64,000 bases of DNA from Rhodococcus sp. BP22 (GCF_014281965.1 NZ_JACFTB010000008.1:62001-126000); one strand, 5' to 3'; shown: positions 20,037-28,944, counted from the first letter of the stretch. Program-made: numbers and translations. The notes: generated by a model not told the origin, from the sequence alone.

Positions 20037-20893
20037 GCATCGATCCCGACCTCGCAATCGGTGCCGAGCTACCGGCGGAGGAGTTTTCATGGACTGCGAA
20101 CGACGTGCAGACCTTCCACCTGGCGATCGGGGCCGGTGGGTCCCCCACCGACCCTCGCGAACTCCGCTACTTGGACGACGCGAAACCGAAGGTACTCCCG
20201 ACCTTCGCGACAGTGGCAGCCACCTTCCACGAGGTCGAAGCACCCCGAGTGCAGTTCCCCGGTGTCGACATCGACCTCGCCAAGGTGGTGCACGGTAGCC
20301 AGGGCGTGACCGTCTCCGGTCCCATCCCTGCTGCCGGACAGGCCCGGACGATCACTCGCATCACCGATATCTGGGACAAGGGCAGCGCAGCGGTCATCGT
20401 GCAGGAGAAGATCACAACCTCGCTCGACGGCACCGAACTGTGGCGGGCGCGTTCGTCGATCTTCGCCCGCGGTGAAGGTGGCTTCGGTGGTGAGAGAGGA
20501 CCGTCCAACAAGACCGTCCTACCCGAACGGGCACCGGACGCCGAAACTTCGATCGCGATTCTGCCGCAGCAGGCACTGATGTACCGCATGTGCGGCGATC
20601 GCAATCCACTGCACTCCGATCCCGAGTTCGCAGCTGCTGCAGGGTTTCCCAACCCGATTCTGCACGGCCTGTGCACATACTCGATGGTGTGCAAGGCCGT
20701 CACCGACACGGTCCTCGACGGCGATACGGACGCAATCGACAGTTTCGACGCCAGGTTCGCAGGCGTCGTTTACCCTGGCGAGACCTTGGCCTGCCGTATC
20801 TGGCTCGAAGGCGGTAGATATTTGATCAGCGTCACCGTTCCCGCACGAGAGAACGCTCCGGCCCTCGCCGATGTCGTATTGACAACCCGCTAG
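20033..20893 (+). CDS. chsH3: MaoC-type enoyl-CoA hydratase ChsH3 (Rv3538-like)
   Basis: Double-hotdog (R)-specific hydratase of 286 residues, the length remembered for Rv3538. The hydratase-2 motif MYRMCGDRNPLHSDPEFAAAAGFPNPI (only its core cited: GDRNPLHSDP) lies at about residue 183-192 and gives Asp, Asn and His. In M. tuberculosis this protein hydrates a steroid C26 side-chain enoyl-CoA. GTG 20033 overlaps the kstD TGA (GTGA), matching the Rv3537-Rv3538 order. Confidence 0.9.
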   Translation: MSIDPDLAIGAELPAEEFSWTANDVQTFHLAIGAGGSPTDPRELRYLDDAKPKVLPTFATVAATFHEVEAPRVQFPGVDIDLAKVVHGSQGVTVSGPIPAAGQARTITRITDIWDKGSAAVIVQEKITTSLDGTELWRARSSIFARGEGGFGGERGPSNKTVLPERAPDAETSIAILPQQALMYRMCGDRNPLHSDPEFAAAAGFPNPILHGLCTYSMVCKAVTDTVLDGDTDAIDSFDARFAGVVYPGETLACRIWLEGGRYLISVTVPARENAPALADVVLTTR

Positions 20894-20935
20894 CACCCTT
20901 GTTCGTAGCTTCGAGACGACGGAGTACCCAGCACA

Positions 20936-22669
20936 ATGTCCGATTTGAATCGCCGACAGTTCATCGCCGCAGGCGCTGGTGCACTCGCAGTGGCATCCGT
21001 GATGCGCGCCGCGCCTGCAGGAGCCGTGCCCTTCGGTAGCTCTGAGAGCACCATCCCTGCGCCACCGAATTTTCCGCCTGGAATTCCGCTCTACCAGCAG
21101 CGCTATCAGAACTGGTCGAAGGAGATCATTCTCGACGCCATCTGGACGTGCTCACCGGTCACGCCGGATGATGTAGTCCGACTGGCCAATTGGGCCCATG
21201 CAAACTCCTATCGCATCAGGCCGCGTGGCGCGATGCATGGGTGGACGCCGTTGACGATCGTCAACGGTGAGAACCTCGACCGGGTCGTACTGGTCGACAC
21301 CATGGTTCATCTGAACGGGATTGCGGTCGACCCCGCAGATTCGGATCGTCCCGCAACTGTGACCGCCGGCGCCGGCGCGACCCTGGAAGCGATCCTGCAA
21401 CAACTCGAAAACAACGGTCTCGGCTGGGTCAGCGTGCCTGCACCGGGAGTACTGACCATCGCAGGGTCGCTGGCCGTCGATGCGCACGGTGCTGCGATCC
21501 CGGCTGCCGGTGAAGTTCCGGTACCCGGAACCACGTACGGCTCCTTGAGCAATCTGGTGACCGCACTGACTGCCGTCGTCTGGGACGGAAATGCCTACGC
21601 TCTGCGCTCCTTCGATCGATCCGACCCGGAGATCACCCCACTACTGACGCATCTGGGTCGCGCTTTCCTGACCTCGGTCACGCTGATGGCGGGCGCCAAT
21701 CCACGTATGCGCTGCCAGAGTTACACCGACATCGATTGGCGTGAGTTGTTCGGCGCAGCAGGGGCAAAGGGACGTACCTTCGAAAGCTTCCTGCAACAGA
21801 CAGGCCGCGTCGAGGCCATCTGGTATCCGTTCACCGAAAAGCCGTGGCTCAAGGTGTGGTCGATCTGCCCCGAAAAGCCTCTGACGGCACGCGAGGTGAC
21901 CGGACCGTACAACTACATCTTCTCCGACAACCTGCCCGAAGTGGTTTCCGACCTGATCGGCCAATTGACGGCTGGAAACACCTTCATCGCACCGGCTTTC
22001 GGTCAGGTCTTCTATGGGACGACGGTGGCAGGGTTGGCGGCAACTGCGTCGAACGACCTGTGGGGTTGGTCGAAGGACGTCCAGTTCTACATCAAGCCGA
22101 GCACTCTCCTGCTGACCGAGGGCGGCGGTGCGGTCATCACGAGCCGCGACAACGTCGCGCGAGTGATCCACGATTTCACCGTCTGGTTCGAACAACGGGT
22201 GTCGCACTACCAGTCGATCGGCCAGTTTCCGATCAACGGTCCAGTGGAGATCCGTTGCTGTGGCATGGACGCAGAGTCGGATCTCCTCGTCGATTCTGCT
22301 GGGCCGCCGACGATCTCGGCGATGCGGCCGCGACCCGATCATCCCGAGTGGGATACGGCGATATGGCTCAACGTGCTCGGCGTCCCCGGCACACCGGGCA
22401 TGTTCGCCTTCTATCGTGAGATGGAACAGTGGATGCGCTCGCATTACACCGGCGGCTGGGCCACATTCCGTCCCGAGTGGTCCAAGGGTTGGGCGTTCAG
22501 CACCGAGCTTCCGTACAAGGATGCGGACGTTATCGAGAACATCCTGCCCGATACCTATCGTGAGGGGGTGCCCGTCAGCGAGAACTGGGACACCGCTCGG
22601 GCCACGTACAACGATCTCGATCCACACCGGATCTACTCGAATTCCTTCATCGATCAACTGCTTCCCTGA
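20936..22669 (+). CDS. Class II cholesterol oxidase (VAO family, Tat-exported)
   Basis: 577-residue FAD-binding oxidase that would convert cholesterol to cholest-4-en-3-one with H2O2 release. The N-terminal Tat signal is NRRQFIAAGAGALAVA, cleaved near APAGA. GAMHGWTPL places His101 where Brevibacterium sterolicum class II oxidase attaches FAD covalently. Further matches are LTALTAVVWDGNAYALRSFD, GRVEAIWYPFTEKPWLKVW, WGWSKDVQFYIKP and the C-terminal LDPHRIYSN. It lies 42 bp after chsH3 on the same strand; no own operator is visible, so it may share the kstD transcript. Confidence 0.9.
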   Translation: MSDLNRRQFIAAGAGALAVASVMRAAPAGAVPFGSSESTIPAPPNFPPGIPLYQQRYQNWSKEIILDAIWTCSPVTPDDVVRLANWAHANSYRIRPRGAMHGWTPLTIVNGENLDRVVLVDTMVHLNGIAVDPADSDRPATVTAGAGATLEAILQQLENNGLGWVSVPAPGVLTIAGSLAVDAHGAAIPAAGEVPVPGTTYGSLSNLVTALTAVVWDGNAYALRSFDRSDPEITPLLTHLGRAFLTSVTLMAGANPRMRCQSYTDIDWRELFGAAGAKGRTFESFLQQTGRVEAIWYPFTEKPWLKVWSICPEKPLTAREVTGPYNYIFSDNLPEVVSDLIGQLTAGNTFIAPAFGQVFYGTTVAGLAATASNDLWGWSKDVQFYIKPSTLLLTEGGGAVITSRDNVARVIHDFTVWFEQRVSHYQSIGQFPINGPVEIRCCGMDAESDLLVDSAGPPTISAMRPRPDHPEWDTAIWLNVLGVPGTPGMFAFYREMEQWMRSHYTGGWATFRPEWSKGWAFSTELPYKDADVIENILPDTYREGVPVSENWDTARATYNDLDPHRIYSNSFIDQLLP

Positions 22670-22691
22670 GTCGAACATCTCACTATCCCGG

Positions 22692-22740
22692 CTTCCCGCA
22701 TTCTGCGTTCGAAGTGATTCGAGTTGCGAAGTGTGGGAAG
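22692..22740. terminator. Imperfect inverted repeat after cholesterol oxidase
   Basis: CTTCCCGCA (22692-22700) pairs with TGTGGGAAG (22732-22740) through one G-T pair, and an inner TTCGAA/TTCGAG stem is present. It probably separates the cholesterol oxidase gene from the GGDEF-EAL gene. There is no T tract. Confidence 0.5.
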
Positions 22741-22782
22741 TTGGGCAGTGATGAGAAACCGACGACATGACGCAGCGAAGGG

Positions 22783-25083
22783 ATGCACCGGGTGAAATGG
22801 CGGTTGTATCCGATATTGGCAACGGCGGCATGCATCGGCTACACCTTCACCCCACCCGGCGACCTGGCCAATGCCTTGTACATCGGTATCGGCCTGTCTG
22901 CAGTGATCGCCGTACTGGTCGGCATTCGAGTGAACCGTCCAGTCGCCCGCGCAGCCTGGTGGGTGGTCGCACTTGCTACCACGATGTGGTTGGCAGGGGA
23001 CGTCGCGTTCTTCTGGATCGACCACGTCGATGGCTACCTCCCTGTCCCCTCGGTGGCCGATGCCATTTACCTACTCGGCTACCCACTGTTCGTGTTCGGA
23101 CTCTTTCTCCTGGTACATCAGGGCTGGCGCCGAGGCGAATTCGGACACGTCGCCAACAGTGTGATCGTCATGATCGCGTTCGGCCTCATCCTGTGGGTGT
23201 TCGTCATCCCGGTCGACGGCGTGAACGTATCGACTGTGTCGGGTATGGCTGCAATCGCTTATCCAGCGATGGACGTCCTCATGCTTGGGCTCTTGGTTCA
23301 TTTCCTCGGCACAGTTCAATGGCAGAACACCTCCTTTCGACTTCTGGCCGCATCGGCGGCGGTAACACTGGTTACCGACACCACCATGCGCGTCGGTTCG
23401 GCCGAGGTGCCGACCATGGCCCCCAATATCACCGTCGCCGGGTACGTCTTCTGCTACGTCCTACTCGGAACAGCTGCCGTTCACCCGTCGATGAGGTACC
23501 TGACAGTTCCCCGTGCACAGCGCGGCTCACCAAGCACTCTCGAAGCTTCGTTCAGCACGCCCACCACGATCGTTCTCACACTGGCGGTGCTGACGCCGGG
23601 CGCAATCATGGCAACCTTCCTCGCCCGTGGGACGCCCGTCGCCGAGTGGGGATGGGGCATCCTGCTGTGCGCTTCGGTGCTTGTCACCCTGGCACTGGTC
23701 AGAGTCACCGAACTGCTCCGACTGCTGCGTAGACAAACGGCCACCCTAAGACTGGCCGCACAGACCGACCATCTGACCGGGACCCTCAATCGTCGAGGAT
23801 TGGAAGAGTGGATCGACACCAACGACGGTCCACTCGCGCTGTTGTTACTCGATGTGGATCGTTTCAAGGAAGTCAACGACACCTTCGGGCACTCGATCGG
23901 TGACGACGTTCTTCGCGCTGTCGCCGACCGACTGGCCGACACCGTCCACGCCGGTGGAGTACTCGGCCGACTCGGAGCAGACGAGTTCGCGGTTGTGCTC
24001 TCCGTGGAAGACACACAGTTGGAGGCTGTGGCCGCAGCACACGGGATGCATGCATCTCTGTCCTGCCCTATCAGGGTTGGAGGTGCGACTCTTCTCGTGG
24101 AGGCCAGCATCGGTATCGCGCTCAGTGACCGAATCCCCCCAAGAAACGGTGCCGCGTCGAGCATCGAACAGTCTCGCTGCGACGACCTGGTCCATCGATC
24201 CAATCTGGCGATGCAATCGGCCAAAATACTCCAACCGCGCATTGCAAGCTACGACCCGTCGATGGCCCGCGACAGCAGCCGCCAATTGCATCTGCTCAGT
24301 GAGCTCACCACTGCGATCGACGCCCGCGAACTCGAGCTGTACTACCAACTTCAAGTAAATCTCGACTCGATGGAGGCGACCGGGGTCGAGGCGCTTCTCC
24401 GATGGAACCACCCTGTCGAAGGCATCATCGAACCCGATCAGTTCCTCCCGATGGCCGAGCACACCGGACTGATCAGACCGCTGGCCAACTTCGTGCTGAG
24501 TGAGGCATTGGCCCACCGCAAGGAATGGAGCGAAGCAGGGGTGGAGCTCAACGTCTCGGTCAACATCTCCACACGCAATCTTCTCGACAGCACTCTCGTC
24601 GAGCAGGTTCGACGCTCGCTCGCCGCCGCCGGCGCCGCGCCCGAGAAATTGACCATCGAGATCACGGAAACCTCGTCGATGGCTGATCCGCCCGTCGCCA
24701 TCGAGTCGCTGTTGGGCCTGCGCAAGCTCGGAGTCACCCTTGCGATCGACGACTACGGCACCGGGTACAGCGCACTCGCCTACCTGCAGCGTCTTCCCGT
24801 GCAGCAATTGAAGATCGACAAGACCTTCGTCAGCGACATGGCACACCATCAGGCTCACGGCATCATCGTCAGATCCACGATCGATCTGGCCCGAACCCTC
24901 GGCCTGACCATCACGGCCGAGGGCGTGGAAGACGCCGCCACCCTGCTCGAATTACGTAAGCTCTCTTGTACAACCGCTCAGGGATACTTTGTGGGACGCC
25001 CAGTTCCTGCACATCGAATTCCGGATTCGGTCGCGGAGTCGAACGCCAAACTGAAGGAATACACGAAGACATATGAACGATGA
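22783..25083 (+). CDS. Membrane GGDEF-EAL protein, probable c-di-GMP phosphodiesterase
   Basis: 766 residues. Residues 1-310 carry about nine hydrophobic segments. A GGDEF-type domain follows at about 325-490 with the signature changed to GADEF (398-402). An EAL domain covers about 500-750 with GVEALLRWNHP, SVNISTRNLLD, IEITETSSM and DDYGTGYSALAYL, so the phosphodiesterase site looks intact. The cyclase site is doubtful. GTG 22792 has better ribosome-site spacing (GAAGGG at 22777) than ATG 22783. A paralogue with the same plan lies at 57611-60115. Confidence 0.9.
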   Translation: MHRVKWRLYPILATAACIGYTFTPPGDLANALYIGIGLSAVIAVLVGIRVNRPVARAAWWVVALATTMWLAGDVAFFWIDHVDGYLPVPSVADAIYLLGYPLFVFGLFLLVHQGWRRGEFGHVANSVIVMIAFGLILWVFVIPVDGVNVSTVSGMAAIAYPAMDVLMLGLLVHFLGTVQWQNTSFRLLAASAAVTLVTDTTMRVGSAEVPTMAPNITVAGYVFCYVLLGTAAVHPSMRYLTVPRAQRGSPSTLEASFSTPTTIVLTLAVLTPGAIMATFLARGTPVAEWGWGILLCASVLVTLALVRVTELLRLLRRQTATLRLAAQTDHLTGTLNRRGLEEWIDTNDGPLALLLLDVDRFKEVNDTFGHSIGDDVLRAVADRLADTVHAGGVLGRLGADEFAVVLSVEDTQLEAVAAAHGMHASLSCPIRVGGATLLVEASIGIALSDRIPPRNGAASSIEQSRCDDLVHRSNLAMQSAKILQPRIASYDPSMARDSSRQLHLLSELTTAIDARELELYYQLQVNLDSMEATGVEALLRWNHPVEGIIEPDQFLPMAEHTGLIRPLANFVLSEALAHRKEWSEAGVELNVSVNISTRNLLDSTLVEQVRRSLAAAGAAPEKLTIEITETSSMADPPVAIESLLGLRKLGVTLAIDDYGTGYSALAYLQRLPVQQLKIDKTFVSDMAHHQAHGIIVRSTIDLARTLGLTITAEGVEDAATLLELRKLSCTTAQGYFVGRPVPAHRIPDSVAESNAKLKEYTKTYER

Positions 25084-25717
25084 CGACAACCCGATGTCGG
25101 TGTACACGGCCATCGCAATGCGGCGCGACGTGCGTGCAGAGTTCGACGGCAACTCGGTCGACGACGAGGTACTGCAGCGAATCCTGAGCGCCGCACACAA
25201 GGCGCCGAGCGTCGGCAACACTCAACCGTGGGACTTCGTCGTCATCAAGAACCCCGACACGCTCGCCACCTTCGCCGCACACGTGGCGCAGAAGCGTCGG
25301 GCGTTCGCAGACTCGCTGCCACCCGACCGCCAAGCTACGTTCGATCCCATTCGAATCGAAGGAATCGAAACGAGCGGCACCGGCGTCGTGGTCACCTACG
25401 ACCCGACCCGAGGAGGCCAACATATTCTCGGACGCGCGAGCGTCGAGGACACCGGCTTGTTCTCAGCCGTCCTTGCCATCCAGAACCTGTGGCTGGCTGC
25501 GATCTCCGAACGTATCGGAGTCGGATGGGTGTCCTTCTACGAAGAGGACTACCTGAAGGAGTTGCTGGGAATCCCGGACCCGATCCGGCCGATCGCCTGG
25601 TTGTGTGTCGGCCCGGTCACCGAGTTCGCCGAGACTCCCGACCTGGAACGATTCGGATGGCGCCATCGACGCCCACTCGTCGAGGCAGTGCACTACGAGA
25701 AGTTCGGCGGCGCGTGA
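25073..25717 (+). CDS. bluB: 5,6-dimethylbenzimidazole synthase BluB
   Basis: Nitroreductase-fold flavoenzyme of 214 residues that destroys reduced FMN with O2 to make 5,6-dimethylbenzimidazole, the lower ligand of cobalamin. Motifs are MRRDVRAEF, AAHKAPSVGNTQPWDF, VLGR-like ILGRASVEDTGLFSAVLAIQ and ERIGVGWVSFYEE, then LCVGPV. Its ATG lies inside the end of the GGDEF-EAL gene (11-bp overlap). No other cobalamin gene is nearby and there is no room for a B12 riboswitch directly upstream. Confidence 0.9.
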   Translation: MNDDDNPMSVYTAIAMRRDVRAEFDGNSVDDEVLQRILSAAHKAPSVGNTQPWDFVVIKNPDTLATFAAHVAQKRRAFADSLPPDRQATFDPIRIEGIETSGTGVVVTYDPTRGGQHILGRASVEDTGLFSAVLAIQNLWLAAISERIGVGWVSFYEEDYLKELLGIPDPIRPIAWLCVGPVTEFAETPDLERFGWRHRRPLVEAVHYEKFGGA

Positions 25718-26736
25718 AACAGCTTCTCGTTGCTGTTGCCGTACTCGCACTGGTGACGGGGTGTGCCGCGCAGGACAGCGACAAACCTGCAACGACGACG
25801 CCCGCCGCAGAGCCTGCCGAAGCGCCCTCGGCACAGACGCCGGTGGGAGTGGTGACGCCACTCGCGGGCGCGCCGGAGGGAATCGTCGTCACCACTTCGG
25901 GTATCGCCGCCGTCGGCGTTCGAGAGCCCGACGGCATTCGGCTGGTCGACGCGACCACCGGCGTCGAACGTTCGTTCGTACCGACAACCGGCGCACCCAG
26001 ACACCTGTCCCTCGCCGGGCCGGATGGACCGGTCCTCGCACCGCTCGAAGCAAGCGACGAGCTACTCGTCGTCGATCCCGAGAACGGCAATGTCCTCACC
26101 ACTGTGCAGGGAGTCGGAAGACAACCGCACGATGCCGTCACAACCTCCGACGGGACCACCGTCGTCACCAACGAGATGGGCGGCGGCGTCGTGTTCGTTC
26201 GCGACGGTACGGTGACGGCCTCGCTACCGGCAGGACCGGTTCAACCCGGTGGCCTTGCCGCCGTCGGCGAGTACGCTGCGGTCGCCGACGTCCAGGGCAA
26301 CGGCGTGTGGATCTACAGTGGCCCCGATCAGGAGCTAGTCGCACAAGCACCACTCGGAACCAAATTGACCCACGCCACCGCACTCGGTCGAGACCTTGCC
26401 GCGTTCGCCGACACCGACGGTGGCGCAGTATTCATCGAACGAGTCGACCCGCAGGTCAGCGAAGTATCTCGCATCGAAGCACCCGGCAATCCCTACGGAC
26501 TCGCGTACGACCCGCAGCGAAAGTTGCTGCTGATCACGCTGACCGAATCGAACATCCTGCGCGTCGTCGACGTCGCAGACCCGGCGGCTCCGCGTCCGAT
26601 CGTCGACCTTCCAACCGTTCGGCAAGCCAATTCGGTTGCAGTCGATACGCGTTCGGGCGACGTGCTGGTGACGGGAAGCAATCCCGGTGACGAATCCAGC
26701 CTGCAGATCATCCCCGCCGACGCTCTCACACCCTGA
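25714..26736 (+). CDS. Beta-propeller lipoprotein
   Basis: 340 residues from GTG 25714, which overlaps the bluB TGA (GTGA); the frame is open much further upstream but that part lies antisense-free inside bluB. The N-terminus KQLLVAVAVLALVTGC is a lipoprotein signal with the lipid-bearing Cys17. An Ala/Pro/Thr-rich linker follows, then repeats of the type GIVVTTSG, DELLVVDPENGNVL and LLLITLTESNILRVVDV that suggest a YVTN/NHL-like propeller. No catalytic residues are recognised. It probably sits on the outer face of the membrane as a binding or scaffold protein. Confidence 0.8.
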   Translation: MKQLLVAVAVLALVTGCAAQDSDKPATTTPAAEPAEAPSAQTPVGVVTPLAGAPEGIVVTTSGIAAVGVREPDGIRLVDATTGVERSFVPTTGAPRHLSLAGPDGPVLAPLEASDELLVVDPENGNVLTTVQGVGRQPHDAVTTSDGTTVVTNEMGGGVVFVRDGTVTASLPAGPVQPGGLAAVGEYAAVADVQGNGVWIYSGPDQELVAQAPLGTKLTHATALGRDLAAFADTDGGAVFIERVDPQVSEVSRIEAPGNPYGLAYDPQRKLLLITLTESNILRVVDVADPAAPRPIVDLPTVRQANSVAVDTRSGDVLVTGSNPGDESSLQIIPADALTP

Positions 26737-26739
26737 AAA

Positions 26740-27237
26740 TCACCAACCCCAGCTACCGGGGATCCCTTTGAACGGACCCACCACCTCACTCGTGATCCAG
26801 CCCTCGTAGAAGCCGCCCTCCTGAGGGGTGACGCGTTCGCCGTCGACCTCGCATTCCAACCGCGAAGGCGAGAACGCCAGATGCCCGGTGATCGGCAGAA
26901 ACGACGCCGTCGGCTCCTCGTAACTCCACGCGGCGCCGTCGCTCACCGAGTTGGCACCGTGGACGGTCCAGTACGTCGCTGCACCTTTCCACTCACAATG
27001 CGTCGAGCGGGCTGCGGAGGGCGAGAGCGCCTCGGCAGCAACATCATCACGCGGGATATACCAGGTCGGTGGGTGCGAAGTCTCGAGCACTCGCCACGCA
27101 TCACGCGTCTCGGCGATCAGCGTCCCACCGAAGCGCACCGTGATCAATCGATTCGAATGCTCCAACCGAGGTGGTCTCGGATAATCCCACACTGATTCTT
27201 GCCCTGGGCCGGGAACCTGCGGTGTCACCTTGCTCAT
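26740..27237 (-). CDS. DUF427 domain protein
   Basis: 165 residues from ATG 27237 (frame open to 27258). It holds the DUF427 pattern: VWDYPRPPRLEHSNRLITVRFGG, then WYIPRDDV, and THCEWKGAATYWTV followed by AAWSYEEP and FSPSRLECEVDGERV. DUF427 proteins are common in actinobacteria and lack a settled function. It is convergent with the lipoprotein gene with a 3-bp gap and no visible terminator. Confidence 0.85.
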   Translation of the reverse strand: MSKVTPQVPGPGQESVWDYPRPPRLEHSNRLITVRFGGTLIAETRDAWRVLETSHPPTWYIPRDDVAAEALSPSAARSTHCEWKGAATYWTVHGANSVSDGAAWSYEEPTASFLPITGHLAFSPSRLECEVDGERVTPQEGGFYEGWITSEVVGPFKGIPGSWGW

Positions 27238-27326
27238 CCCTCGATAGTGCCACTGCACCGCCGTGAGGTCACTTCTGTGCTGCAGAGCCGTACGGGATCA
27301 GCCGTTCGGGATCGAGAGCATCTCGG

Positions 27327-28139
27327 TCACGGGGCATCGACCGGATAGAGGTCCTCGATGCGATCCCCGTCGAGGATCCACCTGTCGACACTGTCCAAAG
27401 GCTCAGCGCTGCTCACATCTTCGATGCCGTCCAATAACTCGACGCGCTGCGGTTCCGCACTGCGCTGTGGTTCGGCACTGCGCTGTGGTTCGGCACTGCG
27501 CTGTGGTTCCGCACTGCGCTGTGGTTCGGCTATCGGGTCGGTATTTTCCGGAGTTGCGTGGGCGACGGGAACCAGTGGAGACTGCGGCGAGTCCGGACCG
27601 ATCGATTCGACGTCTCGTGCCGCGGTTACTTCGGGTTGCACGGTCACTTCGGGTTGTACAGGCGCTTCGGTTTGTACGGTTTTTACGGTTTTTTCGGTTT
27701 GTACGGCGGCGACCGGTCCGGGTTGTGTCGACGGGATTCGCACGAGTATGCCCAGCCCGTGGGTGGCAGCGAGCAGGCTGACCGGTGCAACGGTGGCGAT
27801 TGCAGCGGACAGCGCGGGATGCAGGGTTCCAGTGTTGGAAGTGAAGGCGTGCAGTGCATTTGCGCCGATACTGACCAACGCTGCGATGACGAGCACCCAC
27901 CAGAAGAAGCGCCTGCCGCTACGCTGATCTGCGAATTGAGCAAGTGCGATGACAGAAATAGTCGCCTGCAGGATTGTGCCGTCGACGATGACCGGCCACA
28001 ACCACGACAGATTTCGTGGGACTCCGGCCATGGTCGCCAAATCCCACAGTGCGGCGAAACTCAATACGAACGACGCGATGCCGATGACAGTGGTGATGAC
28101 GACGGCGCTGACGAGTGTCGCACGCAGGACCTTGTTCAT
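27327..28139 (-). CDS. DUF2637 membrane protein with AEPQRS tandem repeats
   Basis: 270 residues. Four hydrophobic segments occupy about residues 8-135 (start MNKVLRATLVSAVVITTVIG). The C-terminal half is Pro/Glu/Val-rich and cytosolic, with short duplicated TVQPEV/TVKTVQ units and then five AEPQR repeats. The fold family is an actinobacterial one found on chromosomes and on integrative elements; a DNA-transfer or cell-surface role has been suggested for relatives but nothing here supports either. The gene is isolated, with a 138-bp gap upstream that holds only a 7-bp hairpin (28162-28178). Confidence 0.75.
   Translation of the reverse strand: MNKVLRATLVSAVVITTVIGIASFVLSFAALWDLATMAGVPRNLSWLWPVIVDGTILQATISVIALAQFADQRSGRRFFWWVLVIAALVSIGANALHAFTSNTGTLHPALSAAIATVAPVSLLAATHGLGILVRIPSTQPGPVAAVQTEKTVKTVQTEAPVQPEVTVQPEVTAARDVESIGPDSPQSPLVPVAHATPENTDPIAEPQRSAEPQRSAEPQRSAEPQRSAEPQRVELLDGIEDVSSAEPLDSVDRWILDGDRIEDLYPVDAP
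27444..27533. repeat. 18-bp tandem repeat, five units, in DUF2637 gene
   Basis: Units of GCGCTGTGGTTCGGCACT with C/G and T/C variants run head to tail from 27444; the last unit diverges at its end. They encode AEPQRS on the minus strand. In-frame length makes expansion and contraction tolerable. Confidence 0.95.
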
Positions 28140-28161
28140 GAGTGCACATGATGCAGTACGC

Positions 28162-28178
28162 CTCCGACATAGTCGGAG
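28162..28178. terminator. Possible hairpin downstream of gluconokinase
   Basis: CTCCGAC (28162-28168) pairs with GTCGGAG (28172-28178) around a 3-nt loop. It sits 100 bp beyond the gluconokinase stop and 23 bp upstream of the DUF2637 start. There is no T tract. Confidence 0.35.
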
Positions 28179-28277
28179 CGATGCTGTGGGCGCGGTTGTT
28201 CGGAAGGCACAGCAGGAAGACGAAGACGGAGATGTGTCAGGAGGCGCGAGGAGATCGCCCGGTCGACGCTGCTTCTT

Positions 28278-28814
28278 TCAGTCGCCCTGGCGACGGTCGA
28301 GTTCGGCGATGATGCGAGCGGCGATCTCCTGCGGCGGTGGACCGACGTCGAAGAGAAGTGCGTTCTCGTCCGGTCCGATCGGCTCGAGAGTCGATAGCTG
28401 GGAGTCGAGGAGCCCACTCGGCATGAAGTGGTCCGTCCGAACGTTCAACCGGTCGCCGAGTTGCGTCTTGGTTCCGACGAGATGAACGAAGAGGACCTGC
28501 CCTTCGGATCCGTGCGTGAGCACGTCCCGGTAGCTCCGTTTCAGTGCAGAGCAGGTGACGATTCCAGGTTCGCCTCGGCGAGTATGCGATTTGATCCAGT
28601 CTGCGATCGTGTCCAGCCACGGCAGCCGGTCCTCGTCGGTCAGCGGGACTCCGGACGCCATCTTCGCGACATTCGACGCCGGATGCAGGTCGTCGCCTTC
28701 CTGGAAGTCCCAGGAGAGTGCTCGTGCAAGGACGCCGGCCACGGTGGACTTGCCCGACCCCGACACACCCATGATCACCAGAACCGGACGTGCGCCGCCG
28801 ATGTAGTTCGTCAA
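28278..28814 (-). CDS. gntK: Gluconokinase (GntK/IdnK type)
   Basis: ATP-dependent kinase of 178 residues that makes 6-phosphogluconate from gluconate. The P-loop is MGVSGSGKST (residues 15-24). FQEGDDLHPASNVAKMASGVPLTDEDR and TCSALKRSYRD are diagnostic of the family (substrate and lid regions), with HFMPSGLLDSQ later. It is a stand-alone gene between the DUF2637 gene and the ltp2 operon, with no permease or GntR regulator adjacent. Confidence 0.93.
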   Translation of the reverse strand: MTNYIGGARPVLVIMGVSGSGKSTVAGVLARALSWDFQEGDDLHPASNVAKMASGVPLTDEDRLPWLDTIADWIKSHTRRGEPGIVTCSALKRSYRDVLTHGSEGQVLFVHLVGTKTQLGDRLNVRTDHFMPSGLLDSQLSTLEPIGPDENALLFDVGPPPQEIAARIIAELDRRQGD

Positions 28815-28823
28815 AACAGATCA

Positions 28824-28859
28824 CCACCCTCGCCACACGCATTGTGGGTTCGAGGGTGG
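28824..28859. repeat. Inverted repeat between ltp2 and gluconokinase
   Basis: CCACCCTCG (28824-28832) is the complement of CGAGGGTGG (28851-28859), a 9-bp stem with an 18-nt loop. It could terminate the igr-type operon (minus strand, ending 28945) or act as an operator for gluconokinase. Confidence 0.55.
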
Positions 28860-28944
28860 CGATCTGTCACGCCGTCACGATCCATGCAGTCGAGTTTTCC
28901 ACGACAGCGGTACCCGACTACTTGCGCATCGACTCCACGAACCG

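Noticed and set aside
25000..25072. Cobalamin riboswitch upstream of bluB
   Set aside because: bluB starts within the coding end of the GGDEF-EAL gene; no B12-box-like conserved core seen.
25228..25713. Upstream extension of the lipoprotein frame through bluB
   Set aside because: The lipoprotein signal peptide begins exactly at GTG 25714; upstream residues are Arg-rich noise.
27444..27533. Possible CRISPR array
   Set aside because: Units are contiguous 18-mers without spacers and in frame with a coding sequence.
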